A stretch of 64,000 nucleotides of DNA from the NCBI RefSeq assembly GCF_024170285.1, contig NZ_JALJXV010000002.1:62001-126000 (forward strand), written 5' to 3'. Shown here piece after piece: positions 35,916-44,924 of the stretch (positions are counted from its first letter, which is position 1; every line of letters starts with the position of its first letter). This stretch comes from Natronocella acetinitrilica. GTDB lineage: Bacteria; Pseudomonadota; Gammaproteobacteria; Nitrococcales; Aquisalimonadaceae. The position numbers and the translations under genes were made by a program. The notes under the pieces are model-generated. The model was not told the DNA's origin. It ran no database searches and saw only the letters and a program-made list of their open reading frames with translations.

Positions 35916-36593
35916 ATGGTGCTTCGACGACTCGCCCTGCTGTCGGCGCTGCTGCCTGCCTGCGTCGCCGCCCATGGCAGCACCCTGCATTTACAGATTA
36001 TCGGCAGCGACGGCGCGGCGCTTGAGCATGCAGTGGCCTATTTCGATGTGGAAAGCGGCACGGCTACCGCAGGAACCCATGCCGAGATGGACCATCGCGA
36101 CATGCAGTACCAGCCCCATGTGCTGCCAGTGCAGCGCGGCACACTGGTGGACTTCCCCAACCGTGATCAGGTGCGGCACCACGTGTATTCGTTCTCGCCG
36201 GCCAAGCGCTTCGAGCTGCCGCTCTACAGCGGCCGCCCGGCGGAGCCGGTGCTCTTCGATGTCGCCGGCTCCGTGGTACTCGGCTGCAACATCCACGACC
36301 ACATGGTGGGTTACATACTGGTGCTCGACTCCGCCCATTTCGCCGCCGCCGGGGACGATGGCGGCTATCGCCTGACCCGGCCGTCCGACGCTGACGATGC
36401 GGAGCTGGTGATCTGGCATCCGGTGCTGGAGCGGCAAGGGGCCGTGCATCGCCAGGTTGTCGCGGCCGATGTAGGGGATCTGGTCGTCGAACTTGATGTG
36501 CTGGACGAGCCACCGGCGGGGCCGGAAGGTCTGCAACACCAGCGGCGGCGCGGGCTGGAAGAACGCTTCCAGCGCCATCGCGGTCACGACTAG
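35916..36593 (+). CDS. Cupredoxin-domain secreted protein (methylamine-utilisation-like)
   Basis: 225 aa from ATG 35916 (GAGG upstream). Signal peptide 1-20. Plastocyanin-like fold: an upstream His in VDFPNRDQVRHHVYSFS and the C-terminal copper loop GCNIHDHMVGYI with C124, H127, H129 and M130. The family is annotated as a methylamine-utilisation protein. The C-terminal 60 residues are charged and disordered-looking. First of a four-gene cluster; 1 nt separates its stop from the next start. Confidence 0.75.
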   Translation: MVLRRLALLSALLPACVAAHGSTLHLQIIGSDGAALEHAVAYFDVESGTATAGTHAEMDHRDMQYQPHVLPVQRGTLVDFPNRDQVRHHVYSFSPAKRFELPLYSGRPAEPVLFDVAGSVVLGCNIHDHMVGYILVLDSAHFAAAGDDGGYRLTRPSDADDAELVIWHPVLERQGAVHRQVVAADVGDLVVELDVLDEPPAGPEGLQHQRRRGLEERFQRHRGHD

Positions 36594-36594
36594 G

Positions 36595-38958
36595 GTGGGC
36601 GACTTGTTACGCATTCGGCGATTCCGCACCAGGCTGCTCGGCCTCATGCTCGGTCTGCTGGCTGCCGCGCAGCTGGTGACCATCGTCGCGGTGCTCGGCA
36701 CCACCGGCACCAACCTGAGCCGCCAGGCCCAGGATGAACTGGCTCTGGGTGGCCGGGTCTTTGCCGAGTTGCTGGCCAGCCGCAACCAGGAGCTGCTCAC
36801 CACCACAAGCGTACTCACCAGCGATTTCGGCTTTCGCGAGGCCGTCGCCACCGGCGACGCCGACACCATCCGCTCGGCGCTGCGTAACCACGGCGGCCGG
36901 GTGGGGGCCGATGCTGCGATGGCCCTGGAACTGGACGGCAGCCTGATCACGGCGCTGGACGAATCCCTGGCGGAAGCGCAGTTCCCCTTCCCGGATCTGC
37001 TCCAGCAAGCACGGGAGGACTCCTTTGCCACTGGTGTGGTGCAGGTGGCAGGCAGGCCGGTCCAACTCGTGCTGGTGCCGGTGCTGGCACCGGTACCCAT
37101 CGCCTGGACGGCGCTGGGCTTTGAGCTGGACGAGAATCTTGCGCTGGAGCTGAAGCAGCTCACCGGGCTGGATGTCACCTTCCATACCAGCCGCAGTGAG
37201 GGGACCGCGCTGGCCTCCACCCTGCCCCCGCGCCTGCATGAAGCCATGCAGCAGGGTCTGGCTGACATGGGCAGTGAAGACGGCCGGGCACGGCTGGTGG
37301 ACCTGGGTGGCGAGAGCTGGTTTACGCTACGGGTGCCGCTGGACGGCGGTGACGCCAGCGTCACCGCCTACCTGCAGGCGTCGGAGACCGAAGTCCTTGC
37401 CCCCTACCGCACCCTGCGAAACCAGTTGCTGGCCATTGCCGGTGTCCTGCTGCTGGCCTCGCTGATCGCCGGGTCGCTGATGGCGCGGCAGGTGAGCCGG
37501 CCCGTGATGGCGCTAGCCAAGGCTGCCAGCCGTATCGCCGGCGGCCGCTACAACGAGACCGTGCCCCGTCCGTCCAATGACGAATTCGGCGATCTGGCCG
37601 ATGCCTTCAACCGCATGCAGACGGGCATCGCCGAGCGTGAGCGGCAGATTCAGCACCAGGCCGACCACGACATACTCACCGGGCTGCCCAACCGCAACTT
37701 CGCCCGCGCACGGCTCGATGCCCTCACCACCGAAAACAGCCAGCCCTTCGCCGTGCTGCTGATCGATCTCAACCGCTTTGGCGAGGTCAATGACTCGCTG
37801 GGCTACACCATGGGTGACCGCATGCTCTGCGCGGTGGCGGATAGGCTCGCAGCGACGGTCAGCGACACTGGCTTTGCGGCCCGGACCGGCGGCAACGAGT
37901 TTCTGCTGGTGCTGCCCGGCTGGAACATTCGCCGCGTGGAGCGGGACGGCGAGGCGCTGCTGGAACAACTCTCCCGTCCCGTGGACCTGCCGGAGCTGCA
38001 GATTCCGCTCAGCCTGCGGGCCGGCGTGGTGTGCCACCCGGAAGACGCCGGGCGCGCGGACACCCTGTTGCGTCGGGCGGAGATCGCCCGTGAACGGGCG
38101 CGGTTGCAGCACACGGAACTGGCCATCTACGAGGCCGGGGAGGACGAGGCCCACCTGCGGCGGCTGAGCCTGGTGAACGATCTCGGCCCTGCCATCGCCA
38201 ATGGAGAGATTAATCTGCTGTATCAGCCGCAGGTTTCGCTGACCGACGGCCAGGTGGTGGGCGTGGAGGCCCTGGCACGCTGGCAGCATGCCAGGCTGGG
38301 GCAAATCCGGCCCGATGAATTCATCATGCTGGCGGAGCAATCGGGCCACATTCACGCGCTGACCCAACTCGTCATTGATCAGGGCCTGGCCGAATGCCGC
38401 AGATTGCGGGATGACGGCCACCCGCTGCGCATGTCCATCAACCTGTCGGCGCGGGATCTGCTCGACCAGGCCTTGCTGGACACGGTGCGGGACTGCCTGG
38501 CACGGCACGATGTACCGGGTGACAGCCTCACGCTGGAGGTGACGGAGAGCGTGTTCATGGAAGACCCGGACCAGGCTACGCGGCAGCTAGAGCGGCTGCG
38601 GGGGCTGGGCATCAGCCTCGCCATTGATGATTTCGGCACCGGCTACTCCTCGCTGGCGCAGTTGAAACGCCTGCCGGTGCAGGAGCTGAAAATCGACCGC
38701 AGCTTCGTCATGAGCCTGCCGGGCGACGCTGCCGACGAGGCCATCGTGCGAACCACGGTGCAGCTTGCCCGACTGCTGGGGCTGAGCGTGGTTGCCGAGG
38801 GTCTGGAGACCGATGCCGCGGGAGCCCTGCTGGCGGAGATCGGCTGCGAGACCGGCCAGGGCTATGGCATCTCCCGCCCCATCGACGCCGATGCGCTGCG
38901 CGACTGGCTTGCAGCGCGGAGCGACCCGGGCTTGAGACAGGGCCAGTGCGGCCGATAG
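36595..38958 (+). CDS. Membrane HAMP-GGDEF-EAL cyclic-di-GMP enzyme
   Basis: 787 aa from GTG 36595; TTG 36604 is also possible. Helix 1 (about 8-30), a periplasmic sensor region (about 31-275), helix 2 (about 277-298), HAMP (about 299-350), GGDEF (about 365-520) and EAL (about 530-780). The GGDEF motif is GGNEF (432-436), a change that often abolishes cyclase activity, while EAL keeps EALARW (558-560), NLSARD, LEVTES, DDFGTGYSS, KIDRSF and AEGLET, so phosphodiesterase activity is likely. The periplasmic region has no known ligand motif. Coupled to the cupredoxin gene. Confidence 0.85.
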   Translation: MGDLLRIRRFRTRLLGLMLGLLAAAQLVTIVAVLGTTGTNLSRQAQDELALGGRVFAELLASRNQELLTTTSVLTSDFGFREAVATGDADTIRSALRNHGGRVGADAAMALELDGSLITALDESLAEAQFPFPDLLQQAREDSFATGVVQVAGRPVQLVLVPVLAPVPIAWTALGFELDENLALELKQLTGLDVTFHTSRSEGTALASTLPPRLHEAMQQGLADMGSEDGRARLVDLGGESWFTLRVPLDGGDASVTAYLQASETEVLAPYRTLRNQLLAIAGVLLLASLIAGSLMARQVSRPVMALAKAASRIAGGRYNETVPRPSNDEFGDLADAFNRMQTGIAERERQIQHQADHDILTGLPNRNFARARLDALTTENSQPFAVLLIDLNRFGEVNDSLGYTMGDRMLCAVADRLAATVSDTGFAARTGGNEFLLVLPGWNIRRVERDGEALLEQLSRPVDLPELQIPLSLRAGVVCHPEDAGRADTLLRRAEIARERARLQHTELAIYEAGEDEAHLRRLSLVNDLGPAIANGEINLLYQPQVSLTDGQVVGVEALARWQHARLGQIRPDEFIMLAEQSGHIHALTQLVIDQGLAECRRLRDDGHPLRMSINLSARDLLDQALLDTVRDCLARHDVPGDSLTLEVTESVFMEDPDQATRQLERLRGLGISLAIDDFGTGYSSLAQLKRLPVQELKIDRSFVMSLPGDAADEAIVRTTVQLARLLGLSVVAEGLETDAAGALLAEIGCETGQGYGISRPIDADALRDWLAARSDPGLRQGQCGR

Positions 38959-38988
38959 ACAACGCCAGGCAATGCACCTGAAGGGGGG

Positions 38989-39870
38989 ATGATGCGACGA
39001 AAACCACACTGGCGGCTTGTCTGCCTGCTGGCCCTGCTGGCGCTGCCAGGGCTGACCTTTGGCGCCGGCGGCCGGCTGGTGGCCACGGGTGGGCTGACCC
39101 AGATCGAGGGCACCGCCGGCGGCGGCCTGGTGCCCTGGGCGGTACTCGCGGGCTACGGCACCGCCGAACAGGTGGGCGGCACGGTGTCACTCACCCACAC
39201 CAACGCACCGGACTTCACCCTGAGCACCCTGTCCGCCAACTACACGCTCTATAATCGGCTGGAGTTCTCCATTGCCCGCCAGAGCTTCACCATCGACAGC
39301 GGCAACCCCTTGCAGGACGCATTCGGGCTCGGCGGCACCCAGCAGATCGAGCAGGATATCCTGGGGATCAAGTACCGCGTGGTGGGCGACCTCATCTACG
39401 ACCGGCTGCCCCAGGTGAGCATCGGCGTGCAGCACAAGCGAAACCGGGATTTCGACATCCCCGAGGCGGTAGGCGCCCGCAACGACAAGGACTTCGACGG
39501 CTACATCAGCGTCAGCCGGCTGTTCCTGGGCGCACTGTGGGGTCGCCACCTGCTGGTGAACGGCACGTTGCGGGCGACCCGCGCCAACGAGACGGGAATC
39601 CTCGGTTTCGGTGGACCGGAGGGCAACAGCCACGAGCTGATGCCGGAGCTGAGCGTGGCCGTGCTGCTGGACCAGCGCACGGCGGTGGGGCTTGAGTATC
39701 GCAGCAAGCCGGACAACCTCGGCCTGGATGAAACCCGCTGGGCGGATGTGTTCATCGCCTACTTCCCCACCAAGCACCTGGGCCTGGCGGCAGCGATTGT
39801 CGACCTGGGCACGGTGGGCACTATCGAGAACCAGCGCGGCCTGTTTCTCAGCGTGCAGGGGACGTTCTGA
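38989..39870 (+). CDS. DUF3034 family outer-membrane-like protein
   Basis: 293 aa, RBS AGGGGGG. Signal peptide 1-25. Regularly spaced beta strands with the family's GGRLVATGGLTQIEGTAGGGLVPWAVLAGYG start, the FDIPEAVGARNDKDFDGY stretch and a C-terminal NQRGLFLSVQGTF ending in Phe, consistent with a barrel. Function unknown. Its stop overlaps the start of the globin gene by 1 nt. Confidence 0.75.
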   Translation: MMRRKPHWRLVCLLALLALPGLTFGAGGRLVATGGLTQIEGTAGGGLVPWAVLAGYGTAEQVGGTVSLTHTNAPDFTLSTLSANYTLYNRLEFSIARQSFTIDSGNPLQDAFGLGGTQQIEQDILGIKYRVVGDLIYDRLPQVSIGVQHKRNRDFDIPEAVGARNDKDFDGYISVSRLFLGALWGRHLLVNGTLRATRANETGILGFGGPEGNSHELMPELSVAVLLDQRTAVGLEYRSKPDNLGLDETRWADVFIAYFPTKHLGLAAAIVDLGTVGTIENQRGLFLSVQGTF

Positions 39871-40322
39871 TGAGGAAATGCAGCATGAAGGCAATCACCA
39901 GACATGGCCTGTGGCTCGGCCTGACAGCGGCGCTACTCGTGGGTTGTGCGAGTCAGCCGGCACAGGATGACAGCCTGTATCAGGACCTGGGCGGCATGAC
40001 GGGGATCGAGACGCTGGTGGACGGCCTGCTATTCCGGATTTCCGAGGACAGCCGCATTGTCGATCAGTTTGCCGACGCCGACCCAGGGCGGCTTCATCGC
40101 ACGCTCTCGGAGCAGATCTGCGAACTCGCGGGCGGCCCCTGCGTGTACTCCGGGGACGACATGGTCACGGTGCATACCGGCCGCAATATCAGCGAGGCAA
40201 GCTTCAATGCCCTGGTGGAGGATCTGGTGGAGGTCATGGAATACCAGCACATCCCGATCCGGGCGCAGAATCGCCTGCTGGCGCTGCTCGCCCCCATGCG
40301 CGGAGAGATTATCAGGCTGTAA
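39870..40322 (+). CDS. Truncated haemoglobin (group 1) with lipoprotein signal
   Basis: 150 aa; ATG 39870 overlaps the previous stop, and ATG 39885 has GAGG ahead of it. Lipobox LLVGC at about 23-28 suggests export and lipid attachment. The rest is a group 1 truncated globin: DSLYQDLGGMTGIETLVDGLL, FADADPGRLHRTLSEQICELAGGPC and the proximal-His region VHTGRNISEASF. It could bind oxygen or NO in the envelope. Unusual, because globins are normally cytoplasmic. Last gene of the cluster. Confidence 0.78.
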   Translation: MRKCSMKAITRHGLWLGLTAALLVGCASQPAQDDSLYQDLGGMTGIETLVDGLLFRISEDSRIVDQFADADPGRLHRTLSEQICELAGGPCVYSGDDMVTVHTGRNISEASFNALVEDLVEVMEYQHIPIRAQNRLLALLAPMRGEIIRL

Positions 40323-40367
40323 TCGGCTGTTCCGGCTTACCGGGGCGGGCAAAACCACTGCTGACAC

Positions 40368-40402
40368 GGTGCGTTACGGCCTTCAGCCTAACGCACCCTA
40401 CA
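40368..40402 (-). repeat. REP-like palindromic repeat, copy 4 (inverted)
   Basis: GGTGCGTTACGGC and its arm CTAACGCACCCTAC, the inverse orientation of the family, after the globin gene. Confidence 0.6.
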
Positions 40403-40429
40403 GCCGGCCTCGATCAGGCACGGCTCACT

Positions 40430-40465
40430 GTAGGGTGTGTTAGCGCGAAGCGCGTAACGCACCGC
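40430..40465 (+). repeat. REP-like palindromic repeat, copy 5
   Basis: GTAGGGTGTGTTAGCGC and GCGCGTAACGCACCGC, head-to-head with copy 4, so the pair can form a large hairpin between the convergent globin and ridA genes. Confidence 0.65.
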
Positions 40466-40524
40466 AACGACGCCGGCCCTGGGGGAGGCGCATGCGCCTC
40501 CCGTTTGTGCCTGCGGGCGCAGCC

Positions 40525-41025
40525 CTACGCGCCGCCAACGAACGGCGGCGGATGGCCGTCGCTGCGGGTCGCCGCACTGATTTCGAAAATGCCCTCGACT
40601 TCCACCGCCGCGTTACCGGGCAGCGTGGCGACGCCAATCGCGGTGCGGGCATGATGGCCATTCTCGCCCATCAACTCGCCGATGAGATCCGAGGCACCGT
40701 TGATCACGCGGGGCACCTCGGCGAAATCCGCCGCCGCATTCACGTAGCCCGTCAGCCGGATGCAGCGCTGCACCCGGGTCCAGTCGTCATCAATCGCCAG
40801 AGCCAACGCGGCCAGCAGGTTCTGCATGCAGATGCGAGCCGCCTGGTAGCCCTCGTCAACCGACAAGCCCTCTCCCACCTTGCCGGTGTAGGCCATGCGG
40901 CCGTCCACCTGGCAGGTCTGGCCAGCGAGGAACACCAGGTTTCCGGTTATGTTGTAGGGGCGGAAGTTGCCTGCCGGCTGCGGGCAGCGGGGCAGCTTCA
41001 ATCCAGCCCAGTTCATGGTTGCCAT
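40525..41025 (-). CDS. RidA/YjgF family enamine/imine deaminase-like protein
   Basis: 166 aa from ATG 41025 (GAGGAG upstream); a start at 41082 is less likely. RidA/UK114-type sequence with PYNITGNLVFLAGQTC, the VEVEGIFEI end and the YQAARICMQNLLAAL helix. RidA proteins hydrolyse reactive enamine/imine intermediates. Longer than the usual 130 aa because of the N-terminal region and C-terminal tail. Downstream of a methyltransferase gene on the same strand. Confidence 0.8.
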   Translation of the reverse strand: MATMNWAGLKLPRCPQPAGNFRPYNITGNLVFLAGQTCQVDGRMAYTGKVGEGLSVDEGYQAARICMQNLLAALALAIDDDWTRVQRCIRLTGYVNAAADFAEVPRVINGASDLIGELMGENGHHARTAIGVATLPGNAAVEVEGIFEISAATRSDGHPPPFVGGA

Positions 41026-41036
41026 GACATCACTCC

Positions 41037-41495
41037 TCAACGCCGGAAGCGTGGCAACAGCAGGCCGGTGCGGCGTCTCCACGCGGCATGTTCAGCACCG
41101 AAGCGGGCCGCCATTTGCGCGTCCTCGATCTGCGCCTGGCGGACGATGGCTACCGAACCGGCCAGCCACAGCAACAGGCTGATCCAGCTCAGCGGGTAGA
41201 GCGCCAGCCCGGCATACAGGCAGCAGTCGCCACTGTACATCGGGTGACGAATGAACCGATAAAGGCCGGGGCGGCTCAAGAGACGCTCGGGGTGCTCCAC
41301 CACGGCGTTACGCCGTTTGAGCACGACATAGTGAGACAGGCTGAGGCCGCCGCCGAACAGAATCAGCCCAAGGGACGCGGCGTAGGGCAGGCCGGGCAAC
41401 CACGCGCCCGGCACGGGGTAAAAGCTGGCAGCGACATAGTGGCCGATGAGCCCGAAGCCGCTCAGCACCTTGAGCGTCCACCACGGGCGGCGCAT
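41037..41495 (-). CDS. Isoprenylcysteine carboxylmethyltransferase-family membrane protein
   Basis: 152 aa, four or so hydrophobic helices. Conserved RHPMYSGDCCLYAGLAL and the FGAEHAAWRRRTGLLLPR end place it in the ICMT/PEMT-like phospholipid methyltransferase group. Substrate unknown; bacterial members lack prenylated cysteine targets. Located 16 nt upstream of dcd on the minus strand. Confidence 0.8.
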   Translation of the reverse strand: MRRPWWTLKVLSGFGLIGHYVAASFYPVPGAWLPGLPYAASLGLILFGGGLSLSHYVVLKRRNAVVEHPERLLSRPGLYRFIRHPMYSGDCCLYAGLALYPLSWISLLLWLAGSVAIVRQAQIEDAQMAARFGAEHAAWRRRTGLLLPRFRR

Positions 41496-41511
41496 CGACG
41501 AATCCCCGGCC

Positions 41512-42081
41512 TCAGGAGCGGGGCAGGGTCACGCCGCGCTGGCCCATGTACTTGCCCGCACGGTCCTTGTACGACACATCGCACACTTCGTCCGACTCGA
41601 AAAACAGCATCTGCGCCACGCCCTCGTTGGCATAGATCTTTGCCGGCAGGGGCGTTGTGTTGGAGAACTCCAGGGTGACGTGCCCTTCCCATTCCGGCTC
41701 AAGCGGGGTGACGTTGACGATGATGCCGCAGCGGGCATAGGTTGACTTGCCCAGGCACACGGTGAGCACGCTGCGGGGAATGCGGAAGTACTCGACGGTG
41801 CGCGCAAGGGCGAAGGAGTTAGGCGGTATGATGCAGACATCCGCCTTGATATCGACGAAGCTCTTTTCGTCGAAATTCTTGGGGTCGACGATGGCGGAGT
41901 TGATATTGTGGAAGATCTTGAACTCGTCGGCGCAGCGAACATCGTAGCCGTAGCTGGAGGTGCCGTAGGAGATGATGCGCCCCGTCTCCGGGGTTTCCCG
42001 TACCTGCCCCGCTTCGAAAGGCTCGATCATGCCCTGGGATTCCGCCATGCGGCGAATCCATTTGTCCGATTTGATTGCCAT
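41512..42081 (-). CDS. dcd: dCTP deaminase
   Basis: 189 aa from ATG 42081. Hallmarks: [40 protein letters not shown] and the [37 protein letters not shown] block with the catalytic Glu. It deaminates dCTP to dUTP in thymidylate synthesis. Close to the E. coli length. Confidence 0.95.
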   Translation of the reverse strand: MAIKSDKWIRRMAESQGMIEPFEAGQVRETPETGRIISYGTSSYGYDVRCADEFKIFHNINSAIVDPKNFDEKSFVDIKADVCIIPPNSFALARTVEYFRIPRSVLTVCLGKSTYARCGIIVNVTPLEPEWEGHVTLEFSNTTPLPAKIYANEGVAQMLFFESDEVCDVSYKDRAGKYMGQRGVTLPRS

Positions 42082-42160
42082 AGCGCGTCCGCGACCCCCG
42101 ATAATAACGCGTGGATTGTACATGCCGGCCCCCGGCACCGCGACAGGAGAGCAGCACCCG

Positions 42161-42652
42161 ATGGTGACTTTGCGTGACTTGATGAACAACCTCCCCCAGG
42201 TGGGACGGGTGGAGTGGATCGGCGTACGCCCCGAACGCGGCGCCCCGGTGTTGCCGCTGGATTCGGTGCAGGCCGTGACCGATCGCCACCTGGAAGGCGA
42301 CCGTTACAGCGGCCGCCCCGGCAGCAAGCGGCAGGTCACCCTGGTGCAGCAGGAACACATCGCGGCCCTGCAGGGCCTGCTGGGCACGGCCGAGGTCGAC
42401 CCCGCGCTACTGCGCCGGAACATCGCTGTCTCGGGCATCAACCTGCTGGCGCTGAAGGACAAGCGCTTTCGAATCGGCGACGCCGTGCTGGAATACACCG
42501 GCCTCTGCCACCCCTGCGCCAAGATGGAAGACACATTCGGAAGCGGCGGCTACAACGCCATGCGCGGCCATGGCGGCATCACCGCCCGCATTGTCGAGGG
42601 CGGTGCCATTCGCCTTGGCGACGCCGTCTCCCACATGCCTGACGCCAACTGA
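42161..42652 (+). CDS. MOSC-domain protein
   Basis: 163 aa from ATG 42161 (AGGAGA upstream). MOSC fold with [41 protein letters not shown] and [10 protein letters not shown] containing the Cys expected in this family. MOSC proteins bind molybdopterin or transfer sulfur. Divergent from dcd, followed 17 nt later by a small Oxidored-like gene. Confidence 0.85.
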   Translation: MVTLRDLMNNLPQVGRVEWIGVRPERGAPVLPLDSVQAVTDRHLEGDRYSGRPGSKRQVTLVQQEHIAALQGLLGTAEVDPALLRRNIAVSGINLLALKDKRFRIGDAVLEYTGLCHPCAKMEDTFGSGGYNAMRGHGGITARIVEGGAIRLGDAVSHMPDAN

Positions 42653-42669
42653 CACCACGCGACCGCGAC

Positions 42670-42846
42670 ATGCACGACGACAACGACCTGCCGCCACCAC
42701 CGGAAAAGCCCGATCCGCAGGACTGCTGCGGCAGCGGCTGCATCCCCTGCATACTCGAGGTCTACGAGGACGAGCTGGAAGCCTGGCGGGAGAAGGTCGC
42801 CGCCATCAAGGCCCGGCGCCGGGAGCGCACCTCCAGCGAAGGGTAG
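42670..42846 (+). CDS. Small Oxidored-like (N-terminal domain) protein
   Basis: 58 aa. It reads MHDDNDLPPPPEKPDPQDCC followed by GSGCIPCILEVYEDELEAWR and a basic tail. The PPPPEKP and CCGSGC-CIPC pattern is the oxidoreductase-like N-terminal domain family (PF09791), known as a separate small bacterial protein. Likely co-transcribed with the MOSC gene. A cysteine-rich, possibly metal-binding, protein of unknown role. Confidence 0.75.
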   Translation: MHDDNDLPPPPEKPDPQDCCGSGCIPCILEVYEDELEAWREKVAAIKARRRERTSSEG

Positions 42847-43013
42847 CATCGCACCCGCCCGCGCAGCACCAACGATCAACGTCACAACACGCCCCTGGCA
42901 AACTCCTCAGATCAGGGGAGTTTCCGCTTTCCCCTGCTGGCTATTCTCACTGTGCACGACATCGCCATGAGCAACGGCATGACGATGCGGCAGAACACAA
43001 GGGGGACGGCCAA

Positions 43014-44351
43014 GTGAAAAGACCAGGGTGGATCGTGGCGTGGGCGAGCGTGCTCGCCGGATGCGTATTACTGTGGGGGTGCAACAGCTCCGGTGGATCG
43101 GGTGGTGGCGGAGGCGGCGGCTCGGACCCCGACCCGACGATACTCAACGTCATCATTGATGCCGGCGGAGAGGTCGACCCGTCGAGCCAGGCGGTCGCCA
43201 GCGGTGAGCAGGGCAGCTTCACCATTGCCACCGACGTCAGCTTCGTCATCGCCAGCATCGACTCCCAATGCGGCGGCGCGCTCTCCGGCGACACCTACAC
43301 CACCGACCCGCTGGAGGCCGACTGCACTGTCACCATCGCACTGGAGCGTCTCCTCGACCCACCAGCGGCGCTGGGCGGCGAAGGGCTCGACGGCAGCATC
43401 GCGCTGCAATGGGACAGCGTGGACAACGCCGACGGCTACAGCGTCTATTTCGCCGCCAGCCCCGATGTCTTCCCCGGCATGGGCAACGTAGAACAGCAGG
43501 GTGTCTCCGGAACCAGCACCCTCGTCGACGGGCTCGACAATGGCACGGCCTATTACTTCATCGTCATCGCCACCAATACCGACGGAGCGGAAAGCGAACC
43601 CAGTGCGGAACTCTCCCGCACTCCCTTCCCCACGGCGGAGATCGCGGTCAACGACACCGGCATGCAGGATTGCTCCGACGGCAGTACCACACTGCAATCG
43701 TGCCCCTTGTCATCCCATCCCAATCAGGATGCCGAATCCGGCCGGGACGCGCTGGCCGCGGACGGCACGCTTGAAAAATTCGGCGGCGGCGCCGCCGGCT
43801 TCGACTTCGTGAAGCTCGGCGCCAACGGGGCCGTGCTGGAGGACCAGTCGGCGACCGATTTTGCCTGCGTGCGGGATAACGTGACCGGCCTCTACTGGGA
43901 GAACAAGCTGTCCAACGGCGGGCTGCACGAGGCGAACGCCACCTATACCTGGTACGACCCCGATCCAGCCACCAATGGCGGCGTCGCCGGTACGCAGGAC
44001 GGCGGCAACTGCAATGCCGGGCCCTGCGACACCCAGGGCTTCATCAATTCGGTGAATGCGGCCGATCTCTGCGGCTTCGACGACTGGCGACTGCCCACCG
44101 TGCTGGAATTGCAGTCCATCGTGCACTACGGGCGCACCACCGCTCCGGCGATTGACCTCGACTACTTCCCGCTGGTGGCCACCAACGACAGCGCAAGCCA
44201 GTACTGGACGGCGACGACCTTCGCGGGAAACACCCAACTGGCCCGCTGGGTACGGTTTTCCACGGGTCATTTCTTCGACAGTGGCGGGTCAACGAAGGCA
44301 TCCGCTCTACGCGTGCGACTCGTTCGGGCCAGCACTGTGACGACCCCCTGA
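43014..44351 (+). CDS. Lipoprotein with fibronectin-like and DUF1566 domains
   Basis: 445 aa from GTG 43014. Lipobox LLWGC near residue 24, a Gly/Ser-rich tether, then a low-complexity domain, an FN3-like domain (about 118-205, with YSVYFAASPDVF and LDNGTAYYFIVIATN) and a DUF1566 lectin-like domain (about 280-440, with CVRDNVTGLYWENKL and DDWRLPTVLELQSIV). DUF1566 proteins are found on the surface and bind glycans or matrix. Followed by a second DUF1566 gene. Confidence 0.75.
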   Translation: MKRPGWIVAWASVLAGCVLLWGCNSSGGSGGGGGGGSDPDPTILNVIIDAGGEVDPSSQAVASGEQGSFTIATDVSFVIASIDSQCGGALSGDTYTTDPLEADCTVTIALERLLDPPAALGGEGLDGSIALQWDSVDNADGYSVYFAASPDVFPGMGNVEQQGVSGTSTLVDGLDNGTAYYFIVIATNTDGAESEPSAELSRTPFPTAEIAVNDTGMQDCSDGSTTLQSCPLSSHPNQDAESGRDALAADGTLEKFGGGAAGFDFVKLGANGAVLEDQSATDFACVRDNVTGLYWENKLSNGGLHEANATYTWYDPDPATNGGVAGTQDGGNCNAGPCDTQGFINSVNAADLCGFDDWRLPTVLELQSIVHYGRTTAPAIDLDYFPLVATNDSASQYWTATTFAGNTQLARWVRFSTGHFFDSGGSTKASALRVRLVRASTVTTP

Positions 44352-44375
44352 CTGGAAAACCCGGAGACTGGAACA

Positions 44376-44924
44376 ATGAACAAGACGACCCTTCGGACGA
44401 GTACCCTGTTCGCCCTGCTCGTCGGTGGCACCTTTGCCGGACACGCGACGGCCAATCAGGTCTGCCTCGAGAGTATCGCCGAAACGACACCGGAGAGCGC
44501 CTTCACGGTGCACGGTGATGGCACTGTCACACAGAACGAGGCTGGCCTGATGTGGCGGCAGTGCAGCCTGGGACAGACATTCAGCAACGACAGCTGCACC
44601 GGCAGCCCAACGGCCATCAACTGGCAGGATGCCCTGAATGCCGCGGACCAAAGCAGCTTCGCCGACCACGACGACTGGCGCGTACCAAACCTCAAGGAGC
44701 TGTCAGGTATCATCGAGTTCCGTTGTCGGGAACCCGCAATCAATCTGGAGATTTTCCCCAACACCCCGCCCAGTGGCAGCCCTGATTACTGGACCTCCAC
44801 CCCCTTGTCGGTCTTTTCAAGCTCGATCTGGCGCGTGCTGTTTCGTGACGGAGCCATTTCCACAGGCTCTTCCACGACCGCCTCCGGACGGGCGGTCCGG
44901 CTTGTCAGGGATGTTGACGACTGA
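44376..44924 (+). CDS. Secreted DUF1566 domain protein
   Basis: 182 aa. Signal peptide 1-27 (ends FAGHATA). DUF1566 with TVTQNEAGLMWRQCSLGQTF, DDWRVPNLKELSGIIEF and YWTSTPLSVFSSSIWRVLF. Four Cys likely pair. Lies 24 nt after the lipoprotein with the same domain and probably shares its message; presumably a paired surface adhesin set. Confidence 0.8.
   Translation: MNKTTLRTSTLFALLVGGTFAGHATANQVCLESIAETTPESAFTVHGDGTVTQNEAGLMWRQCSLGQTFSNDSCTGSPTAINWQDALNAADQSSFADHDDWRVPNLKELSGIIEFRCREPAINLEIFPNTPPSGSPDYWTSTPLSVFSSSIWRVLFRDGAISTGSSTTASGRAVRLVRDVDD

Noticed and set aside
35991-37364. Long minus-strand open frame of 457 codons opposite the cupredoxin and GGDEF-EAL genes
   Set aside because: It is antisense to two well-supported genes and is low-complexity (Ser/Arg/Ala rich), as expected of shadow frames in high-GC DNA.
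25983-40465. Repeated palindromes as a possible CRISPR array
   Set aside because: The copies are few, irregularly spaced, in both orientations and without unique spacers of regular length.
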